Positions 12,973-26,900 of a DNA stretch of 64,000 bases are shown here, one piece after another. Source of the DNA: Scortum barcoo. Its lineage: Eukaryota; Chordata; Actinopteri; Centrarchiformes; Terapontidae. The stretch is taken from NCBI GenBank assembly GCA_023238725.1, contig CM041544.1, positions 4,205,501 to 4,269,500 on the forward strand, written 5' to 3'. A program made the translations under genes and the position numbers. The notes below the pieces were generated by a model. It saw nothing but the letters and a program-made list of their open reading frames with translations. It ran no database searches and had not been told where the DNA came from. Every line of letters begins with the position of its first letter. The stretch's first letter is position 1.

Positions 12973-15900
12973 CTCCTCCTCCTCTGCGCTCTCTAATGAG
13001 AGTCTCTCTGTCTGACAAGACTCTGCTGCCTGGAGGACAAAGGTCAGAGGTTGTGTCGGAGCAGATTAGACGAGGTAAAAGGGCTAAGGGTCACAAAGGA
13101 GGAGAGAGGAAAGAGGAGGCGGTGTAAGTGGAAAGACCTGGTCGTGTTTGTGTGCACACTCATATTGCATACATCACCTTTAAGGCAAATGACACAAAAC
13201 GTTTGATCAAGATGAGAGTTACGTAAGGTAAGTAAAACATTTTTTCAGAATGCAAATACAGAAGGTGAAATAAAGGTCAATGGATGAAAGTTACTAAGGT
13301 CTGTTGTTACAGTAAGCACAACTATGAGGACTTCTGGTGTGTCTTTTTCTTATACTCTACTATACTGGAAAATATTTCAGTTTTTACTCCTCAGTATTTA
13401 CTTGACATGACTTCAGTTACTAGTTACTTGGCAACCACTGGAATAAACAACTGAAAAGTATATAAAGTAGTTAAAACTAGCTCCACCGTGACCGGCTACA
13501 GCAGCAATATGGTGCCTACATATTGATCCATCAGTATTAATATTGTAATAACATAATACATAATAACATATTAGCTGCAGGCTAGACTTTTCTGATAATA
13601 CACACTTTCACTGAAGCAGGTTTGAGAATGCAGGCTCATGACTCTGATGCATTAATATCAACTTAAAAGGACTAGTGTTTCGAGATGCTCCATGAAGTCT
13701 GGGGTGTTTGTTAAAATTGTGATCTTTGTAAACTGAAATAAATGTATCAGAGTTGTGGGTTTCTCATTTTTTAACACTGATATTGGTATTTTTGCATGTA
13801 CAAGAGCACATGTTATGTATAGTGAGGAGCTGATGCAGGCTGGAGATAAAGCTGCAAGCTCGGGTTGGAATGCAGAAAGCAATCTTCACTCTGTCAGCTT
13901 TGTTTACGGTTGCATTTATCTCAGCAACGATATCGGATGAACATCAATGCATGGTCACGGAGCGGAGAAACCTGAGTCTGGGCTTACAGGAACGACGATC
14001 CACAAGCAAACAATATGTCTGGATTCGAGTAATTATGTAAAATACACAGCCGAAATTCCCACAGACAGTAAGAAGCTCAGTCCTCCCAAACACACAAATA
14101 CACACAATGCTGTAAATAAACTGGCTTGTGTGAGAGGGAAAAGTGTTTATGCTCCAGCTTCAGTGGACCAAGAGGCCCTTACACACACATACTCAAATAT
14201 TAGAGTGGACAAGCTGTCACAATGCATTTTCTGCTGCCAGAGATCACAACCGGAAAATCATGGTAATAACAGATACCAGACATACAACCGACTGTGGAAA
14301 AGGCAAACTCTCAAAGACACAATTATAAATGAGTTGCAGCTTTACTCCTCATACACGGATGGGTTTGAACCAATTTCAGGTAAATGCAACAAGATTTACT
14401 GGCATTGTAACTGACATGCTACAGGAGCACTTTTAACATAAAAATAAGGATTTCTAAACTATGAATATTAAAATATAACCATGAACAAGCATTGTAAAGT
14501 CACACTACGATAAAGAGTTAGAGTGAAAATACTAATGTTCTTGGGCAGAGTTCTATTTCTCACTAATCACAAACCACAAACTCTCCCACATGCATATAAA
14601 AATCAGCCCACACAGTAATAATAAGTACCAAAGCAGCAGGCGAGAGGAAGGGGAGATAACAGAAAGTTATACAAAGGGAGGGACAGCAGACTAAAAACAC
14701 AAGTTAAAACAGACAAGATAAACAGGAGCAGCCTTGGCTTGGTTAACAGTGTTCAGAGGCCTTCACAGAAGCAGCCAATAGAAATACAGTAGAGGGAACA
14801 AGACGGAGCTTCCTGGACAGGGGCCCAAAGCCCAGTGAAACCCTACCCTGGACTATCTGTGGGTAACAAATCAGTTGCAGCTCAATATAGACCTCAATAC
14901 AACTATCATATGCTGCTGCGGCAATACGGTGCTGCTCTGAATACTAGATGGATCCCTGAATCACTTCCAACAGGCCTCAGTGAGATATCAGTCATATAAA
15001 GGTTTTCTACACAGTGCTTTCAGCGTGTACGAACCATCTGCTAATTTAGATTTCCAAACAGCGGTGAGGTTTCAGGTTTACTGAGACTGAGAGCCTACAG
15101 TCATGCTGATGGCTCTGTGAGGCTCTGCTTACAGACCCACTGCCAACACGCTGATGTTCACCATTTTAGTTAACATAAAATACAGAGGCGGAGGCTGCAC
15201 GCAGTGAAAGTCGGAATTATGACTGGGAAAATGCAAAATCCATCTTGGTATTTACTAATATTGAAATACCTGAGATAACCTTGTCGATGCACAGTATTTT
15301 ACTGCTTACACCATCAGCTCTGAAAATCACACAGGCCTCATGATCTAGATCTTGAACGTCCATCACTACCATCCATCCCATATGAGGTGAAGGCGGACAT
15401 GCCAGCAGCTCCCTCAGGCTGTAATCCACCGCAGTGCAGTAAAAGTCAGCATGCTAACGTGCTCTCAGTGACAATGCCAACATGCTTCTTATCATCTTAG
15501 GTTAGCGTGTCAGAAAACTCATATTTACTGATTAGCTCAAAACACAAAGGAGGTATTTAGTCACGCACTAAAGTGTTGGACCACAAAGAAACAAAAATGA
15601 TCTCATTACTGGCAAAACTCATTCTCTGGGAGGAATATCTGCCTGCAACTACATGGAAGATTTTCCTTTGATTATATAATCCCGTGGAATCTGTTGCACA
15701 TCCCATGACTGTAACTTCACCTGACCTGAATCTAAGGTGTATACAACAAATCATTCATGTGTATGTGGAAAAAACACTTGACTTCTGCCATCATTTTCAG
15801 TATTAAGATTTCCAAATGCTCGGGTGGTTGCTTGACATTGGGCACCTGTTAGAATTTAACACTCTTTTTCCAGAAACCTAAAAAACTGCAATCTTTCAAA

Positions 15901-18900
15901 AACAAACCTTGACAGCAACTGGATCAACAACTGATAAACTTCCAACTAAAACTGAGAAAGTTAAACAGATTCTTCATTTGCGCAACTCATTCCATTTTGA
16001 GTGTGTGGTGGTTGCAGATAATCATATAAACATCTTATCCACCAAAATGAGAGATCCACCAACTGACACCCCATCAGACAAAATTAGGATTTGCTTGACA
16101 CAGGAAACTTTGGATATAAACTAGTGGCTTTTGGTTGTGGACATTTCAGTACTTCTGTAATGTCATCATTTGTGATGTTGCACATTGTTCAGAGATGTCT
16201 GTGATCATCTGTGATCATTTCAGGCCCTCATAAAACCAAAAGTGTACTTTTGAGTCTGTAATTGTTCTTTTGATGGTGTACATTTGTAACAAATGTTGCT
16301 GTACTGTTCTTGGGGCCTTATTAATTGCAGCCCACTGGTATGAAACCAGGTACAACACAGCACCAATGGTATAGTCCCATAAGTTTTTATAGAGCTTTAT
16401 TGATAATAATAATATGACACAAACACTATGGCCATATGTTTCTATTTTAGTTCCTTAATATGAAACTGCCCTTTTTTCTTTACCCCTAGTGATGTTTTTC
16501 TTGCTGGTGCAGCAGCAGAGATGTGCTCCTCCACCAGCTCTGCAGTGGGTTTGAGAGGAGTGAAACCTGCACTTCAGCCAGAGTGGTGTTACAACAGTGT
16601 CCCCCGGTGGTGTAAAACAACCACTGTTTATACACGTGCTCCTACTTATGTTTGAAACACTCTGAATGTGCTGACTGTCAATATACAACAAAAAACAGAG
16701 ATTTAATAAGTTCTATGTTAGACTGTCTTGCTCAGAGTCTAACATAAAGTGGATAAAATAGCGACACTCACTAAGAATTATTACAATCAAGTAGAAGAAA
16801 TTCCCTTGTTTTTAGGTAACAAATACACAGTATTAAATAAGGGCCACATTCTCTTATAAACTTTTTTGCACATACATGACTGATGACCACTGATTTGAAC
16901 TTCCTCTATTCAGATGTAAGCATCTCATTCTGCGCCGATGCACATGACAGTAAACTTAAACTGGTGAGCAGAGTTAGAGAGGGAGAAGCAGCTGACCTGT
17001 TCTTTTTCGAGTGCTCGTCCTTCCCTCTCTTCACTCCAAAGATCCTCGTGATCAGAGTGCTGAAGAGAAGAGTGGAGGAGTTCCTCACCTGGGAAAGAAA
17101 AACAAAAACAAAAAAAAAACAAAAGGAGGGAGGATAGAGTGTGTACGGGTCAGGGTGTTTGACATTAAAAGTGATAGCAGACCTGATATGAATAAGGATC
17201 ACAGGAAGCATTGATTGAATTTTTCAGTCCTGTTGGAGGCTGTAGCATGTTCTGCTGTTGAATATTTAATCTGTCATTAATGATATAAATGGATGGCCAA
17301 TATCAGACACACCTAACCAGAGTGGTGTTCTTGTGAAAAACATGGATGACGATGCTGGGCTGCGTGTTGAAATTAAAACAACAGGGTCAAACAGAGGTGG
17401 AAGTCAAAACTCACCGCCCAGACAGGAGAGGTGAAGCCCAGCACAGCAGCCTGCATCCCGTCTGAGACGAAGGGAATGATGTTCTCCCCCAGACGAGTGT
17501 CCCTGTACAGAGCCCTGAGGATGTTCAGAGCATGGACCTGTGGTGAGGAGAAAACACGTTACATTAGGAACTCATTATATTACGAAGGACACAGTGATAG
17601 AGACAACTGTTTGTCAGAAACATTAAGATCACTCAAAAAAAAAAAAATAAAGATAATTTTTAAGTGACCGTAAGAACACCATGACTGGCCTGAGTCACCT
17701 TTCACTTGATTTGAAATGTCTAACCTGGTTTTTATGGTGCTTGGTTACAGAACACCTTGAACAAACTTTAAGGGAGGTCAAAGTGGATCAGGAATTAAAG
17801 ACGAGCAAACGTCTCAAAGCTCACAGCAGCACTCCTCACGATGCCACTTCAGCGTGCTCAGTAAACAGCTCTCACAGCAGAGATCTGGCTCACTACAGGA
17901 CTCGTGCATGAAGCTAGCGGGTGGTCGAACCTGAGGCACGGTGGAGCTGTCAGTGTTCCTGTTAGCAGAGGGCTTGGCCAAAGCGATCAGCTCTCTCATG
18001 GTCATTTTCAACAGACTGCAACTGGACGACTTGGGCTCAGAGGAGAGCAGAGCCTGCGGGAGTGAAAGACGAAACATCAGAACAATACAGAAAAGAACAT
18101 GAAAAGCCACAGCACCATCTTCACTGGATGTTTGTGCTCCACTTATTTAGCGCTGCACTTCTATACTGTTACACTCACAAAAGGATAAAAATTAATACAG
18201 AAGAACCAAAGATGTTGTCATTTTATTGTTCTTTTGTGTCAAAATCTATATCATAATATTATTATCTATATTATCATCTATATTGGTGTCTATATTACTC
18301 ACAATGCAATCTGACTGCTGAAAGTTTGGTTATGAATTTGGATGATTAAGATTTCACACAGCTTCCTCTTCCCTGTTTCTTTAGAAATCACTTGTTTTTC
18401 TGTTGTTGCTGTTTTTTCACTTTTTCAATAACAGGATAGGATTGCTTTGTACTTCTTGCACTTCAAACTAGAGCTGCACCAGCAGTATGAGTATTAGTTG
18501 CTTACTGCAATTAAGCTACCTTTGCACAGTTTGACATTATGGAAGCCAGAAATACAGATCCTGATGGTATAATGTTGTCATGCTTTCAAGTTCATATATA
18601 TAGTGGAAAGAGTTTAGTAGTAGTAGTTTTTGCAGGAAAATACTGATTCATTTCATTAGACCCTATAAACTACAATTTTTTATCTATATGTATGTGACTG
18701 TATATCATCTAACTGTTTACTGACATTACAATGTTCTTTATGGTTTGACAAATGTTAGTGAACTGATGTACTTGTTCCTACATTTTTAAAACAGGCCACA
18801 TGAACAACTGTCAGTTCTGTAGTTCAGATAAGTATTCATATCAGCCGATCTATTTAATTAAATTACTTGTTACTTGTTTTGTTGTGAAACCTCTTGACTT

Positions 18901-20922
18901 CACTAACTTCTGCCCAGTACTCTATACTGTGGCATATAGAGAGACAGGTATACGATTACATAAGTTTACCTATACTGATGGCCTCCCTTAATGACATCAT
19001 TTGTATGTGCCAGGAGTGGGAGCTGGGAATGTCGGAGCAAGGAGGTGACAGCAATTGGCTGCTGTGTGAGAAAGGAGTTATCTTACTGTGGGAGCTGATG
19101 GGAGCCAGCTGTGTGTCTGGCCTGGGTTATGGTTTCGAGTCAGGCCTGGGAGGGATGGAGAGATGGAGGGATGGAGGGTGGAGGTACGGATGAGGAGGAG
19201 GAGGAGGAGGCACAGTCTGGCTCTTATGAACTCTTGGGGGGAGGACGGGAAAGAGGAAGAGGAGGGCTAGCCCGGGTTCCTGTGAAGTCTGTCCCAGGTC
19301 GGTCTACACCAGCATGAGGCGAGAGCAGGAGCCGGCCCTCCCGGATCTGATTCGGTCTTTTTGTGTGAAGGAATGCGGCTCGAGGCTCTGCCAAGGTGTT
19401 GACTTGTGCTTCTCTGCAGACTTCCTCTGTGCTGCCAGGCTCTCCCTCCTCCTTTATCTTATCTTGTCTGTCTCTCCCTCTCCCTCCATTCTCATCTTAA
19501 GTCATCCATACTGGCTCTCCATCATGTTGGGTTCTGCCTTACAATTCATCCTCTCTTCTCTTACTTTTCTATATATTTCTATATTTCTGTATATTAACAT
19601 GCAGATAATTAACATGAAGTCTCTTGAATAACCAGGAATAATAATTCACATCTTTCTAAACTCAGTTACTTCAAAGCTTTCAGACCGTTTTTAGCCAGCA
19701 CACACGTCTGGCATATAAATGTCTGAAAACGAAAAAGAGAGGCAGTGATGTCAGCAGGTGCAGCCATGCGTCTCATACCTATAACCACAAGAAAGAGCGG
19801 GCCCACTCCGAAATTACTGCTGTGATAAAACATGAACTCTGTCATGTCTAGTTTTAATATCAGTAATCAGAGTAAGTGGGGGGGGGGGGGGTTAGCTATG
19901 GCTGAATAACAGACTGAGTCAGTCGAGTGTTAAGGCAGGTTAGTCAGAGATTACAACACATTGTTAGAGGTGTGTGGGACTGGTGACTACCAGAAGGGGT
20001 CAAACAGAGGACAGCCTGTGTGTGAGTGTGTATGTATATGTTATGAGTGTTTATGCGAGTCACTGAGTAAAAAAGACAGATGGATTAAGAAACTCAGTGT
20101 CCTTCCAGCATGAGTGCTCCAGTGGCACGCCAAGAACTGCTGATTGCACTACTTTTAGAAGTAAACAGGACACAAAAATGTGTGCGTGCATGCCTGCACA
20201 TGCATGCACACACAAATGCACACACACACACACAGAGGGTTTTGATTACCAAACCTCTGTGAACTTTCCAACATTCATTCAATGAATATAACCGTCCCTG
20301 TCCATGCAACACATTCAATTTCATAACCTAAATTTGATCATTTTTTAACTTTAACCATAACATGACTTCCTGTATAGTTCAGAGCGAATGAGATTTGTAA
20401 TGTGTCTGATTTTGCACCGTAAATTTCCCCTCTGTGGGACAAATAAAGGAATCTGAATCTAAATCTTCTGAACTGTGTTAAACGGCACCGAAAGGTCCCA
20501 AACAGGAACAAAGGATCACTGTGTCCAGATAGAGTTAGATTCACTAACGGCGGAGTAAACCGACGTGACCGCCACTCCACCACACACTCTCAAGAAACTA
20601 AATCAGAGGAATGCGCAGTTTACTGACAAAGGTCTGCGCCTTCTGCGTTCTGAAGTGTTTTGAATTAAAACAATAGCCTCTTACAACCACTTGAAAGCAG
20701 CAGTGCAGAGTCCAGCATCAAGACAGCACCCTTTGGGTACTCCTCAGCCCAGCTGTGAAGTTTACACTGTGCACACCATGCTTACAAACCTGGATGTAGA
20801 AGGGTATTCCAGCACTGCGACGTGTGGCACACAGCTTGGATGACGGGTCACTGGATTTGACCTCCTCGAGAACCTCAGACAGCCAGCGGGCCGGAAGCTG
20901 CTGCAGGGCCTGACTTCCACTC

Positions 20923-20964
<42 letters not shown>

Positions 20965-23900
20965 AACATAAATAACGCCGATCTAAATAGTCTGAACTTC
21001 TGTTTTTGATTGAGTACTTGCATACGTGCTATGATTTCATTAAGTTATATATTTACTTATTCAAAAAAACCTTTTATATTTTCCTCTACAAGTGGTGTGT
21101 ATTTCAGATTTCAAGCTATTATTTTGTGCAGCATAATATATTATAAACAGTTTTTCACTTTTTTTGTATTTACCATGTTCTATACACGGAGTCATCAGCT
21201 GTAATGTTTAATATGCCTAATTGCTGTATTGTATTGTTTTCAAGATGGAAAGTCAAGCTGCACATTGTTGCGTGACTTAAATCCAATAATCCAATAATCC
21301 AATAAATCCAATCTGTTCCTCCCAACACAAAACAGACCACTGTCACAGCAACCTAGATCACGTAGCCGCAAATAGTTTTTTAAATATTTGTTTAAATCCA
21401 CTTTGTCAACCAGACGGTTCTCAAAGTAGTCTTCCATTTAAAATGTAATGAAATGATGAGTGTCACATCATTTATGAAGCACTGCACCATGTACTTGATC
21501 TGCTTTCAAATACTCTGAACTAGTAGTTCCAATGATATGATTTTTTTTTTTTTTAAAAAGGATAACACCTGATCATTTCGTGCTGCAGTGAAACGAAAGT
21601 GAAAACAATTTAATAGCAGTTTAAAACAAGTTAAAACACTTATTATAGTAATAATAGATAATTAAAGTAATGGATAAGTGTCTGAGAGTTTTCCACTCTT
21701 AGTGCAAACACTGACAGTTCAACTGTGAAAAACATTTGCAACAGTATCCACAGATATCACTGAAAGTTAACTTACATGCAGTTTAAAATCTATTTGAACA
21801 AAAACACTTGGAACATGATGGTGGTGTTGATGTAGGGTTCATCTGACAGGGCTGTGGAGGTTGAACTGGACAAAAAAAAAAAATGTTTGGGAACCACTGC
21901 TGTAAACAACTGCAGATATAAATGCACACGCTTAACCAGGGAACTCAGTTAAAGAGTGAAAAAAAAAGAAGAAGAAAAAAAAGCCAAAGAAAAAGAGAAA
22001 ATGGGGAAGAATGAAGGGAGAGACAAAGACGCACAGCGAGGGAGTGCAAACACAGTGGAACACACCAGAGCCAGATCCCGAGGCAGAGCATCAAAAGGCC
22101 GTGGTTAAGCACCCCGCAATCAACACCCCATAACCCAGCACACGGCCTGCATACCATCCACACACTGCTCTTCCCCTCCTGAAGACGCACACTCACATCC
22201 ACACATGCCCCGAGCAGAACACACACACACACACTGCCTGTACTCCTACACATAACCGCTAGAATGTCACCCTCATTACACAACACACACTGAGACTGGG
22301 TTTTTGTACAAGAACAAAAACAAGTGAGTTTTGTTTTAACTGCTCGGCACTGGGTGGTTCAAAGTCGACACTGCTGCAACGGTTTTGTGGTTTGTCACCT
22401 GCCGCAGGGCTAAAGACATCTTCCACAACCCGTCATTGAGGAAAAGTGAGAAATTCTTTTATGTTGTTCAGAATTAGAAGAATGTTTTTTTTCCTTCCCC
22501 TCAGGAGGATAATAGTGGGATTATTTGCAAGAAAAGCAGAGGTGATGGGGAGTGTGGAATTAGATTTGACTCCAGCTTCGTTTAATGTTGCCCCAGGCAG
22601 CACGTCGCCACTGAGGCCCCATCAGTCTGGTACTGGTCAATGTGTAATTAAAGTGAATGAATAGCTTTGAAATATAAAACTGAACTTCAACGGGTTTTTT
22701 TTCTAATTTAGCTGTAGCTCTAGTTATTTGGCAATAACTTACTTAAGGCTTGTGTTATGTGATCAGAGTGACACAAGACTCGACACAAAGACGAACTTTT
22801 GACTGAAAGTAGCTCCTGTAGAAAATGATAATGGACTAAATAAGGGCAAGAAATATTGAAATATTGAAATTATGTTATATTGAGAAAAAAGAAAAAAATG
22901 AATACCTGAAATAAATAAAACTGTTGGCTATCCAGAAGGCCCAAAATGACGACTAACACCAATTATCAAGTCTCGATGTGCTCAAGTATATTATACCTGA
23001 AGAGTGACACTGAGAGGACGTGTCTGTTTGCTAATCACAAGGCACACCGACACTCAGTGTCATGATGGGAGCTAATGCCCACAGCCATTCAGCAGTATTA
23101 CCTTTCAGCCCTTTGCCCTGAATGTGAACACACACACCTGCACAGCATGTCGGTAAGGCGCACAAAGCCCACATAAGCCAGTTCAAAGGCGCCACGATGA
23201 CGGGACTGCAGGAGCTGCAGACGGAAGTACAGACCGACCCCCTCCACCTGAAACAGAGACACACAGAGGGGGAATCAGCAACTGGACTGCAACAAGAGTA
23301 ATACTGAACGTGTGTGGGTGTGTGTGTGTGTGACATTAAAGGCTCCTGCTTGATTGTCCAGCAGTCATGAATGGTCAAAATGACGCAACTGTAGTAAAAA
23401 AGATTATGAGACATGCAAGGTTACTCATCACGTGAAAATGAACAACAATCAACAGTGCAGGCAGTGATCAGGGCATCACTGTAGAGAGGTTGAACAATGA
23501 GGTAGTAGCTGTTAGATGTAGAGGGCTGGATTTTCCTGCACACGGAAATAATGGTTTTCATGGTATAGGTGGTATGGTTTCAGTCTATTACTGTATAGAA
23601 AAGGTCTTATTGTAGAGGGAGTCATTTTTAACTTCTTGGTTAATACATACAGTATGTCCGCTATTGTATTTAGTGACAGACTGTTGTGAGACTGGTAGAC
23701 AGTTTTTAAACACTGCTATTGAAGTGTATTGACATTCTTATGCGTATATGATATGTAATACACCTTGTAAAACTCTGAACAGTTAAGGTAAAGGGTCTAC
23801 AAAAGCTCTACAGAAGCTGGGGGCTTCACGTACCATATCGATCAGGGCTGCATCTGACTGCAACTAATAAATCCATTACTATTTTGTTGATGGTTTCTTT

Positions 23901-26900
23901 CATTCACTGATTTCTAGTCTGTGATTCAGACTATAAACTAGACGTCAGAAAATGTTCATAATTTCCAAAAGCCAGAGGTGATATCTTCAACAATTATGAC
24001 ATGTAATAAAGGTCTTTGGCCAGAATTGATCAGGTGACATTGTTGGTTATATCAGTTTCAATAGGATGGCAACCAGGAAAGAGAAAAAAAAAAAAAGAAA
24101 TAAAAAGGAGAGAGGCTGTTCCTTCAATGACTCACTTTGATTTGAGCATCATCACTTACCATCTCCTGACCAATCCTAGCATACAAATAGCTAAAAGTTT
24201 AGAAGAAGATTGGGTAATGTGTTGAAGCCTAGAAACCACTGTGGATACTTGATGAACACTTCAATCAACTTTGTGGATGCAAATTCCATTACCTCAAAAG
24301 CCATGACCAATCATTTTCGTGAGAAATCTCCGCCTGGCAGAATGAAAACAAAACAGGGGAACACTAAGTCCTAAATGAAACCACTTTGTACTTTTCGTTT
24401 CAGTGTGTGAATCATTCTGTTAAGTCAAGCTATTACATTTAAATACATGGTGTAAACTTAAATACAAAACCAAAACACAACCCCCCCCCCCCAAACCCAA
24501 CCTGACCCCAACTCTGAAAATGACATAACTCCATTTATTGTAAATCAAGTGCTGGAATGGATTATGAAAATGGATTATCTAATCCCACTTTAAACTTTTC
24601 TCTATTTGGCAGGCAGAGTGAAGCTGTAACACACTGCCTACACTATTGTTTAGAGACAGCACTTAGTTTTCAGCCAGTGAGCACTGAGCATGTCAAGCGT
24701 GAGAGCGGCATGTCAGTAGCGTGACAAGTGTGTTCAAATAAGGATGCTGAGACATCCACATAATGGCCACTGTCAGTAAAACCATCCCGTTAGTAATAGT
24801 GTTAGCAACATTATTCTAACTATACACATACACACACACACAACTGAGTTCTGTGGCAGTGTGTAAACTGGTGAGTGTGTTGCAGGTGAGGCGGCAGGGC
24901 GAGGCGGACGCAGAGCTCCAGTGCCCTGTCATTAAGGCTGTGGTATCACCGCCACCGCAGAAGCAACCGGGCCTCGACTTAGTCAGGGGTGGCATGGAGG
25001 GTGGCATGGAGGGCACAGGGAGGGGTGGCAAGGCTGCGATGCAAAAAAAACCCCTGTGTGAAAAGGGGGGGAAAAAATCCCAACGGCCCCTTAGGGGATG
25101 TGGGGTTAAACACAACATCTAAACTAACACAGACGCAGACCCGCAGATGAACCAGGAGTGCGTCGGTCACTGTAACCAGCACCGAACCCTGATGTCACTG
25201 AGCGAGAGAACGACACTGCATGATGACGGGTTTAGAGAAGAGGAACGCTGCAGGAGAATGTGCTGAAACAGGAAAAACTGAAAGCTACAAAATATGTGTA
25301 AAATGAAAATGTTACCAAAAGAATAAATGTATGAAAGATGTGGGGCTTAGGCAGCCTGTTTTGGCCACATGACTAGTCAATAAACTCAACTGACCCTGCA
25401 GACCTAAAGTGGACTAACTTAAACACCAAAGTACGGCCTGAGTAAACCACAGTGGTACCAAGCCCAATGACTTATCACACTGGTGGCTAGAGTGGACTCC
25501 CAGGACAGACCTGACCTCACCGGGGTAAAAATGGCAGCGACAGTCACTGCTAGATGGCCCGTGGCTGACGGGGCCCAGACCGCTGCGGTGCTGAGCTGGG
25601 CCGAGCCGGGACGCGGCTTCGCCTATTTAAAGCTTCCCTCCCGAAGGTTCCCGTCTGTGTAACTGTTTAAAAGGGCCGAGCAAGCTTCCTGCGCGGGGCG
25701 GGGGAGGGCAGCGAGGGGGAGCCTTTATTTAGACGTCAACTTCCTGTTTGCAAACGTACCCATTTCCCAGAAAAACTTCCCTGTGCGGACAGAGAAGTTT
25801 CCCAAGTCTAATTACATGTATGGCTTGGGGGCCGTGACAGTGACCCAAATAGCCAACTTCTCCCCTGAGGCAGAGGGCTAGACAGCACTCCGGTAATGTT
25901 TGTTGTTGTTGCCGCTGCAATCTACAGGAAGAATTGTGAAGCTCTGGTTTATAAATGGTACAGACAATAGAAGGTTGTAAAGTAATAAACACGTTATCGT
26001 CAGCTGCTCTCGCTCTGTGCGGTTGGACTCGGTATCAGATAAATATGATTATGTTTAATATTAGATGTAACCATAGTTAATCAAATTCAAACTGCTATTT
26101 TTAATCTATAAATAAGACTTGACTATAACCAGTGTGAAGTAATTCAAGCATAAGCAATGGACATAAGCTTTTTTTAACTATGAAATATGAAATAAAGGGT
26201 TATAGTACAACATTCTTTTCAATGTTATTAGTAACTCCTGTGCTTTTTCTTCTATGGCAATGTCACATGAAGTAACTCAGAAAACCTATATATCTATATC
26301 CTCCTGCACCTCATCGTTCGTCCTCAGGTTTGAATGTGGTAGACATATGACCAAAATCAAATCTCTATATATCAGTTATACTGAAGAGAAATGTCCTGGT
26401 GGTCACAATAAGTGGAGAAGCAGCTTTATCAGTGCCTCACATCTCTTCCTATCTACTACCTATCTATCTATTCCTATCTGTCACCTTTTTTTCTGTTTTA
26501 TAAAAGCCCCCTAATTCACATATTCACTATTTCATAAATATTAGTCAACTCTCTTTGGTGAGCAGTAAAATTAGATTTAGGACTTGCTTTTATGAATCAT
26601 CATCACCTGGCACTGTATTTGACAGGTGCAGGACATTTTTAGACACACAGGAGTGCACATGATGTGAGGCAACAGAGGAGGACATACAATTTACTTTTAG
26701 AATTCGGAAACTCAAATAAAATGGTGTTAAATAAATATTGTACATTAGAGCGCAAATGCAGAGTGATTTTGGACAAAGCATTGCTATTGTGTTCATAGCA
26801 GTATGTGTGTGTGTGGATGGATGTGGGTGTGTTTCTCCCTTAGCTTCAGAGCGGCAAAACAAATGGTCTGTCTCCTCTGTGTAGCCAGGGCTGCAACCAG

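Larger units (their letters stand above)
11164..16996 (-). other. thada: thada intron 26, about 5.8 kb, repeat-bearing
   Basis: It contains degenerate teleost repeat copies at 11400-11620, 13340-13440 and 15020-15590, and a (TG)n tract at 12916-12970. An open 155-codon stretch at 13947-14414 shows no recognisable protein and is treated as chance. Confidence 0.65.
20920..23137 (-). other. thada: thada intron 22, about 2.2 kb, non-coding
   Basis: A CA tract adjoins the exon 23 acceptor (20923-20963). Further on are short AATCCAATA tandem units (about 21280-21312), T and A runs, and a polypurine stretch at 21957-22035. No gene is seen. Confidence 0.6.

Noticed and set aside
13947..14414. 155-codon ORF in thada intron 26
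   Set aside because: No recognisable domain, no supported splice context, and it overlaps shorter ORFs in another frame; likely chance.
24853..25122. Overlapping ORFs on both strands near a GC-rich stretch
   Set aside because: They run through A and G homopolymers and short GGCATGGAGG duplications; no recognised protein.
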